Positions 34,669 through 42,384 of a stretch of DNA of 64,000 nt are shown here, one piece after another. Origin of the DNA: Flavobacteriales bacterium (GTDB lineage Bacteria > Bacteroidota > Bacteroidia > Flavobacteriales_F > PHOS-HE28). A program made the translations under genes and the position numbers. The first letter of the stretch is position 1; each line of letters opens with the position of its first letter. The notes beneath the pieces were generated by a model, which did no database searches, had not been told where the DNA came from, and worked only from the letters and a program-made list of their open reading frames with translations. Where the stretch lies: NCBI GenBank assembly GCA_020635715.1, contig JACJZG010000008.1, forward strand, positions 92,908 to 156,907. The letters run 5' to 3'.

Positions 34669-34872
34669 CGGGAGAGTGGCACCGGGCGGCGCGAACGGGG
34701 CGTGAATTTACCCGACCATGGCGGCTTTCCGGTCGATGTGCGAAACTACGGGGAAGGCGGACCGATCGTGGAGAACCCGATCTGCGTAGTCGTGCTGGAG
34801 GCCTTGTCGCCCTAGGGTGTGCTTGGTGTTCGTTCCCCGGTCGAAGGGATCATCCACACGATATCGACGATC

Positions 34873-35289
34873 CTACCGGATCACCGCACCGGTGCTGTCG
34901 TACCGTACACGCTTCACCTCTTCGCCCAGCAGGCCGAAGAACACCCATTCCCCAACGGGTACTCCAGCCTGGTACTGACCGGTGTAGTACAGCTTACCAC
35001 CGGGATGGAAGACTTCGGTGACCCCTTCTTCGAGGCCGTTCACGTAGGTCGATCGGCTCCACAGGCCCCCATCCGCTCGGTAGCTGATCCAGGAGCCCTC
35101 GCGCTTGCCGTCCCGCATCATGCCCTCCATGCGGCCGCCCTCCTTCAGATGCACCACCTGCGGACCGTTCAGTGGAGCAGGGGTGGCGGTGCTGTCCATG
35201 TTCGGTGCGGTGGTCCGCTGGTTCGGGCCATCACCACAGGCAACGAGCGTCGTAACGAGAAGAAGAACAGCGACCGGCTTCATCATCAC
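34873..35289 (-). CDS. MORN-repeat lipoprotein (YwqK-like)
   Basis: A 138-residue lipoprotein; signal MMMKPVAVLLLVTTLVAC with C18 as the lipid Cys. The mature part contains MORN-type units (GGRMEGMMRDGKREGSWISY, YVNGLEEGVTEVFHPGGKLY, YTGQYQAGVPVGEWVFF), each with the G-x2-E/W alternation. In databases such repeats are often labelled antitoxin component YwqK; no toxin is next to it here, so that label should be read with care. It starts within the stop of the polyprenyl synthase gene (ATGA overlap), so the two genes are cotranscribed. Role unknown. Confidence 0.8.
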   Translation of the reverse strand: MMMKPVAVLLLVTTLVACGDGPNQRTTAPNMDSTATPAPLNGPQVVHLKEGGRMEGMMRDGKREGSWISYRADGGLWSRSTYVNGLEEGVTEVFHPGGKLYYTGQYQAGVPVGEWVFFGLLGEEVKRVRYDSTGAVIR

Positions 35290-36260
35290 TTGGTGCGTTC
35301 AACGGTCAGGTGTACCAGGCCTTCCAGCGCGTTGCGGGCTTCGTTCCGTTCGAAGCCGTGCAGGATGGCCAGGGCCTTGTCCCGGTATTCATACATCCGC
35401 TGGCGGGCATGGGCGATGCCGCCCACCTCGCTCACCTTCCGCAGCAACCGCGCCACGGCGGCATCATCAGTGTTGTGGTTCTTCACCACGTCCACCATCC
35501 AGCGGCGGTCCCGCTCGTCCACGCTGCGCAACGCATGGATCAAGGGGAGCGTCAGTTTCTTCTCCTTGATGTCGAGGCCGGTGGGTTTGCCGGTGTCCTG
35601 CCCATTGCCGTAGTCGAAGAGGTCGTCCTTGATCTGGAAGGCGATCCCCGTGAGCTCACCGAACTGCCGCATGCGTTCCACCTCGTCCGTCGGCCTCCCC
35701 GCCGCGTTGGTTCCCGAAGCACAGCAGGCCGCTATCAAACTGGCCGTCTTCTTGCGGATGATGTCGAAGTAGACCTCCTCGCTGAAGTTCATGTTGCGGC
35801 TCTTCTCCAACTGCAGCAGCTCCCCTTCGCTCATCTCGCGCACGGCGGTGCTCACGATCCGCAGCAGGTCGAACTCCCCCTTATCGACGGCCAGCAGCAA
35901 GCCACGGCTCAGCAGGTAGTCGCCCACGAGCACCGCGATCTTGTTCTTCCACAGCGCGTTGATGCTGAAGAAGCCGCGGCGCATGTCGGCGTCGTCCACC
36001 ACGTCATCGTGTACGAGCGTAGCGGTGTGCAGCAGTTCGATGAGGCTGGCCGCGGTGAAGGCGCTGTCGCTCACCGGACCGAAGAGGCGCGCGCTCAACA
36101 GGGTGAACATGGGCCGCATCTGCTTGCCCTTGCGCTTCACGATGTAATGCATCACACGGTCGAGCAGGGCCACCTTGCTGCGCATGGCCTCGCGGAAGTG
36201 GGGCTCGAATGCCTTCATCTCCGCCTCGATGGGGCGCTGGATCTCGTCGAAATGGTGCAT
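35286..36260 (-). CDS. Polyprenyl diphosphate synthase (octaprenyl-type)
   Basis: A 324-residue trans-isoprenyl diphosphate synthase that extends farnesyl or geranyl diphosphate with isopentenyl diphosphate, for quinone side chains. The first aspartate-rich motif is DDVVDD (after LLHTATLVH) and the second is FQIKDDLFDYGNGQD. KGKQMRPMFTLLSARL carries the IPP-binding Lys-Arg. The ATG at 36260 (MHHFDEIQRPIEAEM) was chosen because the longer frame begins with basic, non-conserved residues. Chain length cannot be read safely from sequence. A MORN lipoprotein gene overlaps its stop. Confidence 0.93.
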   Translation of the reverse strand: MHHFDEIQRPIEAEMKAFEPHFREAMRSKVALLDRVMHYIVKRKGKQMRPMFTLLSARLFGPVSDSAFTAASLIELLHTATLVHDDVVDDADMRRGFFSINALWKNKIAVLVGDYLLSRGLLLAVDKGEFDLLRIVSTAVREMSEGELLQLEKSRNMNFSEEVYFDIIRKKTASLIAACCASGTNAAGRPTDEVERMRQFGELTGIAFQIKDDLFDYGNGQDTGKPTGLDIKEKKLTLPLIHALRSVDERDRRWMVDVVKNHNTDDAAVARLLRKVSEVGGIAHARQRMYEYRDKALAILHGFERNEARNALEGLVHLTVERTK

Positions 36261-36362
36261 GGACCGGGACTCGTACCGGGAGCGCAAAGATGGGGATCGG
36301 TCAGGGCCGGGGCGCAACCTTTGCCCGTTCCGTCCGTCAAATGGAAGTGCCCGGCGCACTAC

Positions 36363-36370
36363 TACCTTCG
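36363..36370 (+). promoter_or_regulatory. -7 box (TACCTTCG) of the secreted barrel gene
   Basis: TACCTTCG ends 6 nt before the ATG at 36377. It is the plus-strand example of the leaderless arrangement and supports this start over the upstream in-frame methionines. Confidence 0.5.
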
Positions 36371-36376
36371 TCACGC

Positions 36377-37099
36377 ATGATCCAGAGGACCAATCGCCTG
36401 CGTTGGGGGCTTGCCAGCGCGCTCTCCCTGTTCGTGCTCGCCGGCTTCGCCCAGCCGGGCAAGACGAAGGTGGTCCTCTACAAGGACCGTGTGGCCGCCG
36501 CCTTCGACACCGTGGATTGCGTGAAGAACGTGATCAAGGCGAACCCCTTGCTCTTCTTCCGCGGCGAGATCCCGATCTACTACGAACGCGCCATCACCCA
36601 TCGCTTGAGCCTGGAGGCCGGCGTTGGCGTCACGCTGCGGAACTACCTCGCCCTGTCCTTCACCGGCGACGATGCCGACGACTTCGGGGCGGGCACCGAG
36701 ATCATCCCGCGGCTCAGCTTCAATGCGGGTTTCCGTTACTACTTCGTGGACGACCTGGAGCCGCAGGGCGCCTATGGCCAGATCACCTTCGCCCACTTGA
36801 ACTACACGAAGGATATCCGGATGAAGGGGCCGACCGGTGAATTGACCGACCAGACCCTGCGCGACGACCGGACCTACAACGATGTGCGGCTCCTCTTCGG
36901 CTACCAGATGCTCGGAAGCAGCAGCAACTGGTTGTTCGATGTGTACGGTGGTCCGGCCTTCCGCGACCGCTTCAACGTGAAGGTGGAGGAGCACCTCGAT
37001 CTCACCGGTGAACGTCCGCAATGGGCGTACAACGTCACCGAGACGAAGGACCAGACCGTGGCCTTCTTCCTGGGCGTGAAGGTCGGCTACGGCTTCTGA
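36377..37099 (+). CDS. Secreted beta-barrel-type protein (DUF3575-like), tentative
   Basis: A 240-residue exported protein. The signal peptide MIQRTNRLRWGLASALSLFV ends near GFAQPG. Strand-like stretches follow (ANPLLFFRGEIPIYYERAIT, LSLEAGVGVTLRNYLALSFT, FNAGFRYYFVDDL, VRLLFGYQMLG, NWLFDVYGGPAFRDRF), ending in ...AFFLGVKVGYGF with the terminal aromatic typical of outer-membrane barrels. The NPL-x-FFRGEIPIYYER start resembles DUF3575-type proteins of this phylum. The internal ATG at 36377 is favoured by the signal peptide and by the -7 box just upstream. Function unknown. Confidence 0.7.
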   Translation: MIQRTNRLRWGLASALSLFVLAGFAQPGKTKVVLYKDRVAAAFDTVDCVKNVIKANPLLFFRGEIPIYYERAITHRLSLEAGVGVTLRNYLALSFTGDDADDFGAGTEIIPRLSFNAGFRYYFVDDLEPQGAYGQITFAHLNYTKDIRMKGPTGELTDQTLRDDRTYNDVRLLFGYQMLGSSSNWLFDVYGGPAFRDRFNVKVEEHLDLTGERPQWAYNVTETKDQTVAFFLGVKVGYGF

Positions 37100-37111
37100 C
37101 CGGGAGAGCCT

Positions 37112-38185
37112 TTACGGCTTCATCACGCGCTCTCCTTCTTTCAACGCAGGCTCGTTCTTGTTGGCCAGCTGGCCGCAGGCGGCATCGATGTCCCGACCAC
37201 GGCTCCGGCGGATCCGCGCGATGATGCCCTTCCTATCCAGATACTGCTGGAAGGCCTCGGCATCCTTGGCATCCGTGCGGCCGAAGCCACCGGCATCGAT
37301 GGGGTTGTACTCGATCAGGTTCACCTTGGCATGCACGTCGCTGGTGTACTTCACCAGTTCCTGCGCATCGGCCAGTGAGTCGTTGAAGCCGCGCAGGAGG
37401 ATGTACTCGAAGGTGATGTCCTTGCGCAGCGTGCGGGTATAGTAGCGGAGGGCGTCCTTGAGCTCGGTGAGCGAGTTCTGCTCGTTGATCGGCATGATGC
37501 GGTCGCGCTTGGCATCGTTGGCCGCATGCAACGAAAGGGCGAGGTTGAAACGAGCGCCATCGTCGGCCAGCTTGCGGATCATCTTGGCGATGCCGGCCGT
37601 GCTCACCGTGATCCGTCGCGCGCTCATGCCCAGACCATCCTCGGCACTGATCCGCTCGGCGCTGCGGAGGGTGTTCGCGTAGTTGAGCAGCGGTTCACCC
37701 ATGCCCATGTACACGATGTTCGTGAGTCCTTCCTTGTAGTACTTCTGGGCGAGCTGGTCGATGAGCACCACCTGGTCCACGATCTCGCCGGCATCGAGGT
37801 TGCGGATGCGCTTGAGCTTGCCGGTTGCGCAGAAACTGCAGGTGAGGCTGCACCCGATCTGGCTGCTGATGCAGGCGGTGAGGCGCGTTGGTGTCGGGAT
37901 GAGCACACCCTCGACCACGTGACCGTCCCAGGTCTTGAACGCGCACTTCACCGTGCCGTCCTGGCTGCGCTGTTCTTCAACGAGTGTCAGTGGACGCAAC
38001 ACCGTGCGTTCCGCCAGCGCCGTGCGGAAGGCCTTGGGCAGGTCGCTCATGTCATCGAACGAGCGGGCCTTCTTCTTCCACAACCACTCCCAAAGCTGCC
38101 TGGCGCGGTAGGGCTTCTCACCGAGCTCCGCGACGAGGGACTTGATCTCGTCGAGGGAAAGGGAGCGGATGTCCGTGGTCATCAT
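37112..38185 (-). CDS. rlmN: 23S rRNA/tRNA (adenine-C2)-methyltransferase RlmN
   Basis: A 357-residue radical-SAM enzyme that methylates C2 of A2503 in 23S rRNA and A37 in some tRNAs. The 4Fe-4S cluster is held by the Cys of GCSLTCSFCATG. The resolving Cys is near the end (RGRDIDAACGQL). Other signatures: YRARQLWEWLWKKKARSFDD, TNIVYMGMGEPLLNYAN, LALSLHAANDAKRDRIMPIN and VNLIEYNPI. The start is MMTTDIRSLSLDEI, and ATG 38185 overlaps the toxin stop by 4 nt. It is thus translationally coupled to a RelE/ParE-type toxin gene. A longer frame upstream reads through the toxin in another frame and was rejected. Confidence 0.95.
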   Translation of the reverse strand: MMTTDIRSLSLDEIKSLVAELGEKPYRARQLWEWLWKKKARSFDDMSDLPKAFRTALAERTVLRPLTLVEEQRSQDGTVKCAFKTWDGHVVEGVLIPTPTRLTACISSQIGCSLTCSFCATGKLKRIRNLDAGEIVDQVVLIDQLAQKYYKEGLTNIVYMGMGEPLLNYANTLRSAERISAEDGLGMSARRITVSTAGIAKMIRKLADDGARFNLALSLHAANDAKRDRIMPINEQNSLTELKDALRYYTRTLRKDITFEYILLRGFNDSLADAQELVKYTSDVHAKVNLIEYNPIDAGGFGRTDAKDAEAFQQYLDRKGIIARIRRSRGRDIDAACGQLANKNEPALKEGERVMKP

Positions 38186-38439
38186 TTGTACACGTCTTTG
38201 CGGTCGCCGATGTGTTCCACTCGAACGAGTTTGATCACATCGCTTATAGAGTAGATGACCCGGTAGTTCCCCACGCGGATCCGCCAATAGCCACTTTCCC
38301 CAACCAACTTCTTACACCCCGCAGGGCGCGGGTCCTTCTCGAGAGCCCTCAATTTCATGATGATCGCGGCGTGGAACGGCTCCGGTATACGACGCAGTTC
38401 TCGCGTTGCCGACTTCGTCAGTTCGACGCGGTACTTCAC
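38182..38439 (-). CDS. RelE/ParE-type toxin
   Basis: An 85-residue protein with a GTG start. It shows the RelE/ParE fold pattern: VELTKSATRELRRIP, HAAIIMKLRALEKDPRPAGC, KKLVGESGYWRIRVGNYRVI, YSISDVIKLVRVEHIGDRKD. The conserved basic/aromatic residues of mRNA-cleaving members are present (R in WRIRVGNYR, H and R near the end, terminal VYK). It overlaps the antitoxin gene by 4 nt (GTGA) and rlmN by 4 nt. RelE-type toxins cut mRNA in the ribosomal A site; ParE-type ones poison gyrase. The sequence suggests the former, without proof. Confidence 0.88.
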   Translation of the reverse strand: MKYRVELTKSATRELRRIPEPFHAAIIMKLRALEKDPRPAGCKKLVGESGYWRIRVGNYRVIYSISDVIKLVRVEHIGDRKDVYK

Positions 38440-38630
38440 CGTGACTTCTTCCGCTTGACCGACGCGAGATAATCATCCAAACTCACGGTAGCCTCATGCT
38501 TCCGACTCTCCGCTTTGATCACGTCAATAAGGTCATCCAGCGCTTCCGGATCCTTCACGAACGTATCGAGATCGATCTGGACGATCCGTTTCTTCCGTCG
38601 CTCATCCAGCAGGATGCTCACCCCTTTCAT
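38436..38630 (-). CDS. Antitoxin of the RelE-type pair
   Basis: A 64-residue charged protein placed directly upstream of the toxin, with a GTGA overlap. The N-terminal part (LLDERRKKRIVQIDLDTFV) could form DNA-binding strands or a helix, and the C-terminal part (AESRKHEATVSLDDYLASVK) resembles the extended toxin-wrapping segment of RelB-like or DUF2683-like antitoxins. The family is not certain. A TATCTTTC box lies 4 nt before the ATG, so the three-gene antitoxin-toxin-rlmN unit could start there. The pair would normally autorepress this promoter. Confidence 0.78.
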   Translation of the reverse strand: MKGVSILLDERRKKRIVQIDLDTFVKDPEALDDLIDVIKAESRKHEATVSLDDYLASVKRKKSR

Positions 38631-38634
38631 GATG

Positions 38635-38642
38635 GAAAGATA
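38635..38642 (-). promoter_or_regulatory. -7-like box (TATCTTTC) of the toxin-antitoxin-rlmN unit
   Basis: On the minus strand TATCTTTC ends 4 nt before the antitoxin ATG. It departs from TAnnTTTG only in the last base. Confidence 0.4.
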
Positions 38643-38662
38643 CGGTGCGACAACGCGTTACC

Positions 38663-39322
38663 TCACAGGAGCAGCTCTGCCACCTTCATATCCACCGCGG
38701 TCGTCACCTTGATGTTGTTCTCCTCGCCTTCCACCAGCGCCACCTTCACGCCGAGGCGCTCCACGAGCGTGGCTTCATCGGTGAAAGTGGTTTCATAAGG
38801 CTGTTCGAAGGCCTTGCGCAACAGGTCAGCGTGGAAACATTGCGGGGTCTGCACGGCCAACAAGCGGGAGCGGTCCAATGCCCGGCTTCCTTCCGCTGTC
38901 GTTTCCCGGATGCTCGGCACGACGGGGACCACCGGGATGGCTGCAGCCTTTTCACCGGCGGCCGCGAAGCAGCGCTTGATCAGGTCCGCGCTCACCAGCG
39001 GACGCACCCCATCATGCACGGCCACGAGCCCATCGCCCTCCACCTTCTCCGATCCTGCCTTCACACTGTGCCAGCGCTGCTCTCCCCCTGCCACCACATC
39101 GTGTTTGATGAAGAAGCGGTGCCCCATGCAGAGCGCTTTCCAGATGTCGAAGTGTTCCCTGGGGAGCACCACGATCAGCGCCATGTCCGGATCCGCCGCG
39201 TGAAAGGCCTCGATGGTCCACATCAAGAGCGGACGCCCCTTCACCGTCTGGAACTGTTTGGGCACCGGGCCGCCCAGGCGCCTGCCCGAGCCGCCGGCGA
39301 CGATGATGGCTGTGCGCTCCAT
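38663..39322 (-). CDS. ispD: 2-C-methyl-D-erythritol 4-phosphate cytidylyltransferase
   Basis: A 219-residue enzyme that couples CTP to 2-C-methyl-D-erythritol 4-phosphate in the MEP isoprenoid pathway. The N-terminal nucleotide loop is IVAGGSGRRLGGPVPKQF. Other signatures: VHDGVRPLVSADLIKR, PVVPSIRETT, AVQTPQCFHADLL, FTDEATLVERLGVKVALVEG and the end NNIKVTTAVDMKVAELLL. Length is normal. It is downstream of queA on the minus strand, separated by a hairpin. IspG of the same pathway is at 50476-52428. Confidence 0.95.
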   Translation of the reverse strand: MERTAIIVAGGSGRRLGGPVPKQFQTVKGRPLLMWTIEAFHAADPDMALIVVLPREHFDIWKALCMGHRFFIKHDVVAGGEQRWHSVKAGSEKVEGDGLVAVHDGVRPLVSADLIKRCFAAAGEKAAAIPVVPVVPSIRETTAEGSRALDRSRLLAVQTPQCFHADLLRKAFEQPYETTFTDEATLVERLGVKVALVEGEENNIKVTTAVDMKVAELLL

Positions 39323-39385
39323 GGTGTGAATTAAACCGCGACGGCGCTATCGATGCAACGACTACGCGACGTTCTTCCATGCGAA

Positions 39386-39407
39386 GGGCCGCTTTCGTGG
39401 CGGCCCC
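39386..39407 (-). terminator. Hairpin between queA and ispD
   Basis: GGGCCGC (39386-39392) pairs with GCGGCCC (39400-39406) over a 7-nt loop. On the minus strand it lies 25 nt after the queA stop. No long T-run follows, so it may only attenuate transcription into ispD. Confidence 0.5.
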
Positions 39408-39431
39408 ATCGCGTCGTTGTGTTGTTCCGGT

Positions 39432-40481
39432 TCAAATGATCAGCATCGCATCCCCGTAGCTGAAGAAGCGGTACTTCTCCTTGATCGCCACCTTGTACGC
39501 CTCCCACACGTGGTCGTAACCACCGAAGGCGCACACCTGCATCAACAGGGTGCTCTCCGGCATGTGGAAGTTGGTGATCATGCTGTCGGCGATGCTGAAG
39601 TCGTAGGGCGGGAAGATGAACTTGTTCGTCCACCCGTTGTACGGCTTCATGTGGTTCTCCGTGCTCACGCTGCTCTCGATGGCACGCATGGTGGTGGTGC
39701 CCACCGCACATACCCGCTTCCGTGTGTCCTTTGCCAGGTTCACTACGTTGCAGGCCTCGCGGTCGATGATGACCTGCTCGCTGTCCGTCTTGTGCTTGGT
39801 AAGATCCTCCACTTCCACCGGACGGAAGGTGCCCAGGCCCACATGCAGCGTCACTTCTGCGAAGTTGATGCCCTTCAGTTCCATGCGCTTCATGAGCTCA
39901 CGGCTGAAGTGCAGGCCGGCGGTCGGTGCGGCCACGGCCCCTTCGTGCTTCGCGAAGATGGTCTGGTAGCGCTCGGCATCGCTCGGTTCGGTCTCCCGCT
40001 TGATGTAGCGGGGCAGCGGCGTCTCACCCATCTCGGTGATGGTCTGCTTGAACTCCTCGTACGTACCGTCGAAGAGGAAGCGGAGCGTACGGCCACGGCT
40101 CGTGGTGTTGTCGATCACCTCCGCCACCAGCTCGTCGTCCTTGCCGAAGTAGAGCTTGTTGCCGATCCGGATCTTGCGCGCCGGGTCCACGATCACGTCC
40201 CACAGGAGACTGTCGCGGTTCAGTTCGCGCAGCATGAAGACCTCGATCTTGGCACCGGTCTTCTCCTTGTTGCCCCACATGCGCGCGGGGAACACCTTCG
40301 TGTTGTTCAGGATGAAGACGTCGCCCTCGTCGAAGTAGTCCAGGACGTTCTTGAACTTCTTGTGCTCGATCTTGCCGTCCTTGCGGTGGAGCACCATCAG
40401 CCGGCTGCCGTCGCGGTCCTTCGTGGGATACAGCGCGATCTGCTCCTTGGGCAGCGCGAATTTGAACGAGGTGAGTTTCAT
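39432..40481 (-). CDS. queA: tRNA preQ1(34) S-adenosylmethionine ribosyltransferase-isomerase
   Basis: A 349-residue enzyme that transfers the ribosyl part of S-adenosylmethionine to preQ1 in tRNA, making epoxyqueuosine. Signatures: FALPKEQIALYPTKDRDGSR, DVFILNNTKVFPARMWG, KIEVFMLREL, YQTIFAKHEGAVAAPTAGLH, TLHVGLGTFRPVEVEDL and NFHMPESTLLMQVCAF. Length is normal for QueA. A TATCTTCG box is 47 nt upstream, in the 118-nt gap before truB. In Bacteroidota queA often lies near truB, uppP and ftsX, as here. Confidence 0.96.
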   Translation of the reverse strand: MKLTSFKFALPKEQIALYPTKDRDGSRLMVLHRKDGKIEHKKFKNVLDYFDEGDVFILNNTKVFPARMWGNKEKTGAKIEVFMLRELNRDSLLWDVIVDPARKIRIGNKLYFGKDDELVAEVIDNTTSRGRTLRFLFDGTYEEFKQTITEMGETPLPRYIKRETEPSDAERYQTIFAKHEGAVAAPTAGLHFSRELMKRMELKGINFAEVTLHVGLGTFRPVEVEDLTKHKTDSEQVIIDREACNVVNLAKDTRKRVCAVGTTTMRAIESSVSTENHMKPYNGWTNKFIFPPYDFSIADSMITNFHMPESTLLMQVCAFGGYDHVWEAYKVAIKEKYRFFSYGDAMLII

Positions 40482-40528
40482 GGGGTATGGGCGGGCTTAC
40501 CGGGCCGGGCCCTTGTGATTTGGGGCGC

Positions 40529-40536
40529 CGAAGATA
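40529..40536 (-). promoter_or_regulatory. Possible -7 box (TATCTTCG) of queA
   Basis: TATCTTCG on the minus strand, 47 nt before the queA ATG and about 65 nt after the truB stop. The distance is larger than for most other boxes here. Confidence 0.35.
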
Positions 40537-40599
40537 ATGTGATCGCGAAGCGAATGTTAAACCAGCTGGATATCAGCCGAATATCCTGTTGATAACCGC

Positions 40600-41310
40600 C
40601 TATCGCGTGTAGGGAGCGATCCGTTCCGACCACTCCGCGGGGGTATATGCGTCCTTGACGTCGTACTCCCCGATCCGCGTGCGACGCAGGGCGCTCAGGT
40701 GGGCGCCACAGCCCAGTGCCTGCCCGATGTCGTGCGCCAACGACCGGATGTAGGTGCCCTTGCTCACGTGCACCTCGAAGTCCACCTCGGCGCCACGGAT
40801 CGCGGTGACGTCGAGCGCGCTCACCACCACGGTGATCGGCTTCATCTCCACCAGGTGCGCCCGCTCGCTGTCCCGCGCAAGGAAATAGGCGCGCTCCCCC
40901 TCGAAGCGTTTGGCGCTGTACGCAGGCGGACGTTGTTCGATGGTGCCGAGGAAACGGGCGAAGGCGGCGCGGATCGTCCGCTCATCCAGGTGCTCCCATG
41001 GACCGCCCGGTTCCGGCGTCGTCTCCAGGTCGTAGCTCGGCGTGGTGTGGCCGAGCGTGATGGTGCCGGTGTAGGCCTTCTCCGCTCCGGTGATGAAGGG
41101 CAGCTTCTTGGTGAAGGGTCCGTACGCAAGGATCAGGAGGCCACTGGCGAGGGGGTCGAGGGTGCCGGCATGGCCCACCTTGATCTTCTTCCCCGCCGCG
41201 ATGCGCATGGCCCCGCGCAACTTCCCCACCACGTCGAAGCTGGTCCAGGTCAGCGGCTTGTCAACGAGTACGAGGCCGCCGGTATCCGGGGTGAAGTCGA
41301 AGTCGGTCAC
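40600..41310 (-). CDS. truB: tRNA pseudouridine(55) synthase
   Basis: A 236-residue enzyme that makes pseudouridine 55 in the T-loop of tRNAs. The catalytic Asp is D52 in VGHAGTLDPLASGLL. Other signatures: LVLVDKPLTWTSFDVVGKL, TPSYDLETTPE, RPPAYSAKRFEGERAY and VSKGTYIRSLAHDIGQALGC, then GAHLSALRRTRIGEYDVKDA. It lacks an obvious C-terminal PUA domain, giving a length shorter than the E. coli enzyme, as usual in Bacteroidota. The start is 1 nt after the uppP stop, so the genes are cotranscribed. Confidence 0.96.
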   Translation of the reverse strand: MTDFDFTPDTGGLVLVDKPLTWTSFDVVGKLRGAMRIAAGKKIKVGHAGTLDPLASGLLILAYGPFTKKLPFITGAEKAYTGTITLGHTTPSYDLETTPEPGGPWEHLDERTIRAAFARFLGTIEQRPPAYSAKRFEGERAYFLARDSERAHLVEMKPITVVVSALDVTAIRGAEVDFEVHVSKGTYIRSLAHDIGQALGCGAHLSALRRTRIGEYDVKDAYTPAEWSERIAPYTR

Positions 41311-41311
41311 C

Positions 41312-42109
41312 TTAGTACATCTGCATCGACACGCCTGCTAGGTGCAGGGCGATGATGATGCCACCCACAACGATGCGGTACCAGCCGAAGGCCTTGAAGC
41401 CGCTCTTGGTCAGGTAGGCGATGAAGGAACGGATGGCGATGATGGCGACCACGAAGGCCACCACGTTCCCGATCGCGAAGAGCTGGAAATGCTCCGTGGT
41501 GAAGGCGCCACCATCCTTCACATGATCGTAGATGCTCTTCACCGTGGCCGCGAACATGGTGGGCACCGCGAGAAAGAAGCTGAACTCCGCCGCGTTCTTG
41601 CGGGTGAAGCCCTGGGTCATGCCACCGATGATGGTGGCGGCCGAACGCGATACGCCGGGGACCATGGCCAGGCATTGCCACACGCCGATGATGGCCGCCT
41701 GCTTGTACGACATCGGTTGGACCTCACCCTTCTCCTCACTGTGGGTCGCGAGCTTATCGATGAAGAGGAAGACGATGCCGCCCAAGAACAGCATCACACC
41801 AACGACCACCACGTTCTCCAGCAACATGTCGATGTAGTCCTTGAAGAAGAGGCCCGCGATCACCGCCGGGATGAAGCCCGCCAGCAGCTTCAGGTAGAAG
41901 TCGAAGCTCTGGAAGAAGCGCTTCCAATAGAGCACCACCACGCTCAGGATGGTGCCGAACTGGATGGCCACCGTGAAGAGCTTGACGAACTCGTCCTGCT
42001 GGATCCCCATGATGGTGGACCCGATGATCATGTGTCCCGTGCTGCTGACGGGCAGGAATTCGGTGATCCCCTCGATGATCGCGAGGATGATCGCTTGGAT
42101 GATCGTCAT
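41312..42109 (-). CDS. uppP: Undecaprenyl-diphosphatase
   Basis: A 265-residue integral membrane enzyme (BacA family) that hydrolyses undecaprenyl diphosphate to the monophosphate, recycling the lipid carrier of wall synthesis. The catalytic motifs are EGITEFLPVSSTGHMIIGST and PGVSRSAATIIGG. About seven to eight membrane helices are visible. Length is normal. It overlaps the DUF3098 gene by 4 nt (ATGA) and is followed after 1 nt by truB, in a unit headed by ftsX. Confidence 0.96.
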   Translation of the reverse strand: MTIIQAIILAIIEGITEFLPVSSTGHMIIGSTIMGIQQDEFVKLFTVAIQFGTILSVVVLYWKRFFQSFDFYLKLLAGFIPAVIAGLFFKDYIDMLLENVVVVGVMLFLGGIVFLFIDKLATHSEEKGEVQPMSYKQAAIIGVWQCLAMVPGVSRSAATIIGGMTQGFTRKNAAEFSFFLAVPTMFAATVKSIYDHVKDGGAFTTEHFQLFAIGNVVAFVVAIIAIRSFIAYLTKSGFKAFGWYRIVVGGIIIALHLAGVSMQMY

Positions 42110-42363
42110 TTGCCCGCCTCGTTCTCCCCGGTCTTCTTCAGGATGGCGTAGGCCACGAACGCGTAGCCGATCAGGACCACGATCGGCGCCACGGTGATCC
42201 GGCGCTTGCTGAAGAGCTCGTCCGCATCGAAGGCATTCGGGTCACCATTGCCGCCGCCGGACATCAGGATGTAGCCCACCACGAGGATGGCCAGACCGAT
42301 CAACAACAACTTGTAGTTCGTTGCGGTGAAGGGCATGTCGTTGTTCAACTCGGGCTTGGCCAT
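42106..42363 (-). CDS. DUF3098 small membrane protein
   Basis: An 85-residue protein with two membrane helices (YKLLLIGLAILVVGYILMSG and ITVAPIVVLIGYAFVAYAIL), and the conserved linker GGGNGDPNAFDADELFSKRR, which is the signature of DUF3098. The family is confined to Bacteroidota and nearly always stands between ftsX and uppP, as here. It starts 21 nt after the ftsX stop and overlaps uppP by 4 nt. The position suggests a role in wall synthesis or division, but no function is known. Confidence 0.92.
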   Translation of the reverse strand: MAKPELNNDMPFTATNYKLLLIGLAILVVGYILMSGGGNGDPNAFDADELFSKRRITVAPIVVLIGYAFVAYAILKKTGENEAGK

Positions 42364-42384
42364 GGTCGTTCGGTCGGGTTCAGG

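Noticed and set aside
32770..34815. 681-codon open frame on the plus strand
   Set aside because: Antisense to dnaG along its whole length, with no recognisable domain.
34669..34872. Possible regulatory element upstream of dnaG (ACTACG and CGTAGT arms)
   Set aside because: Only 6 bp of complementarity about 40 nt apart, which is expected by chance.
34873..35289. Toxin-antitoxin role for the MORN-repeat lipoprotein
   Set aside because: The YwqK antitoxin label is by similarity of repeats only; no toxin gene lies next to it and it is a lipoprotein.
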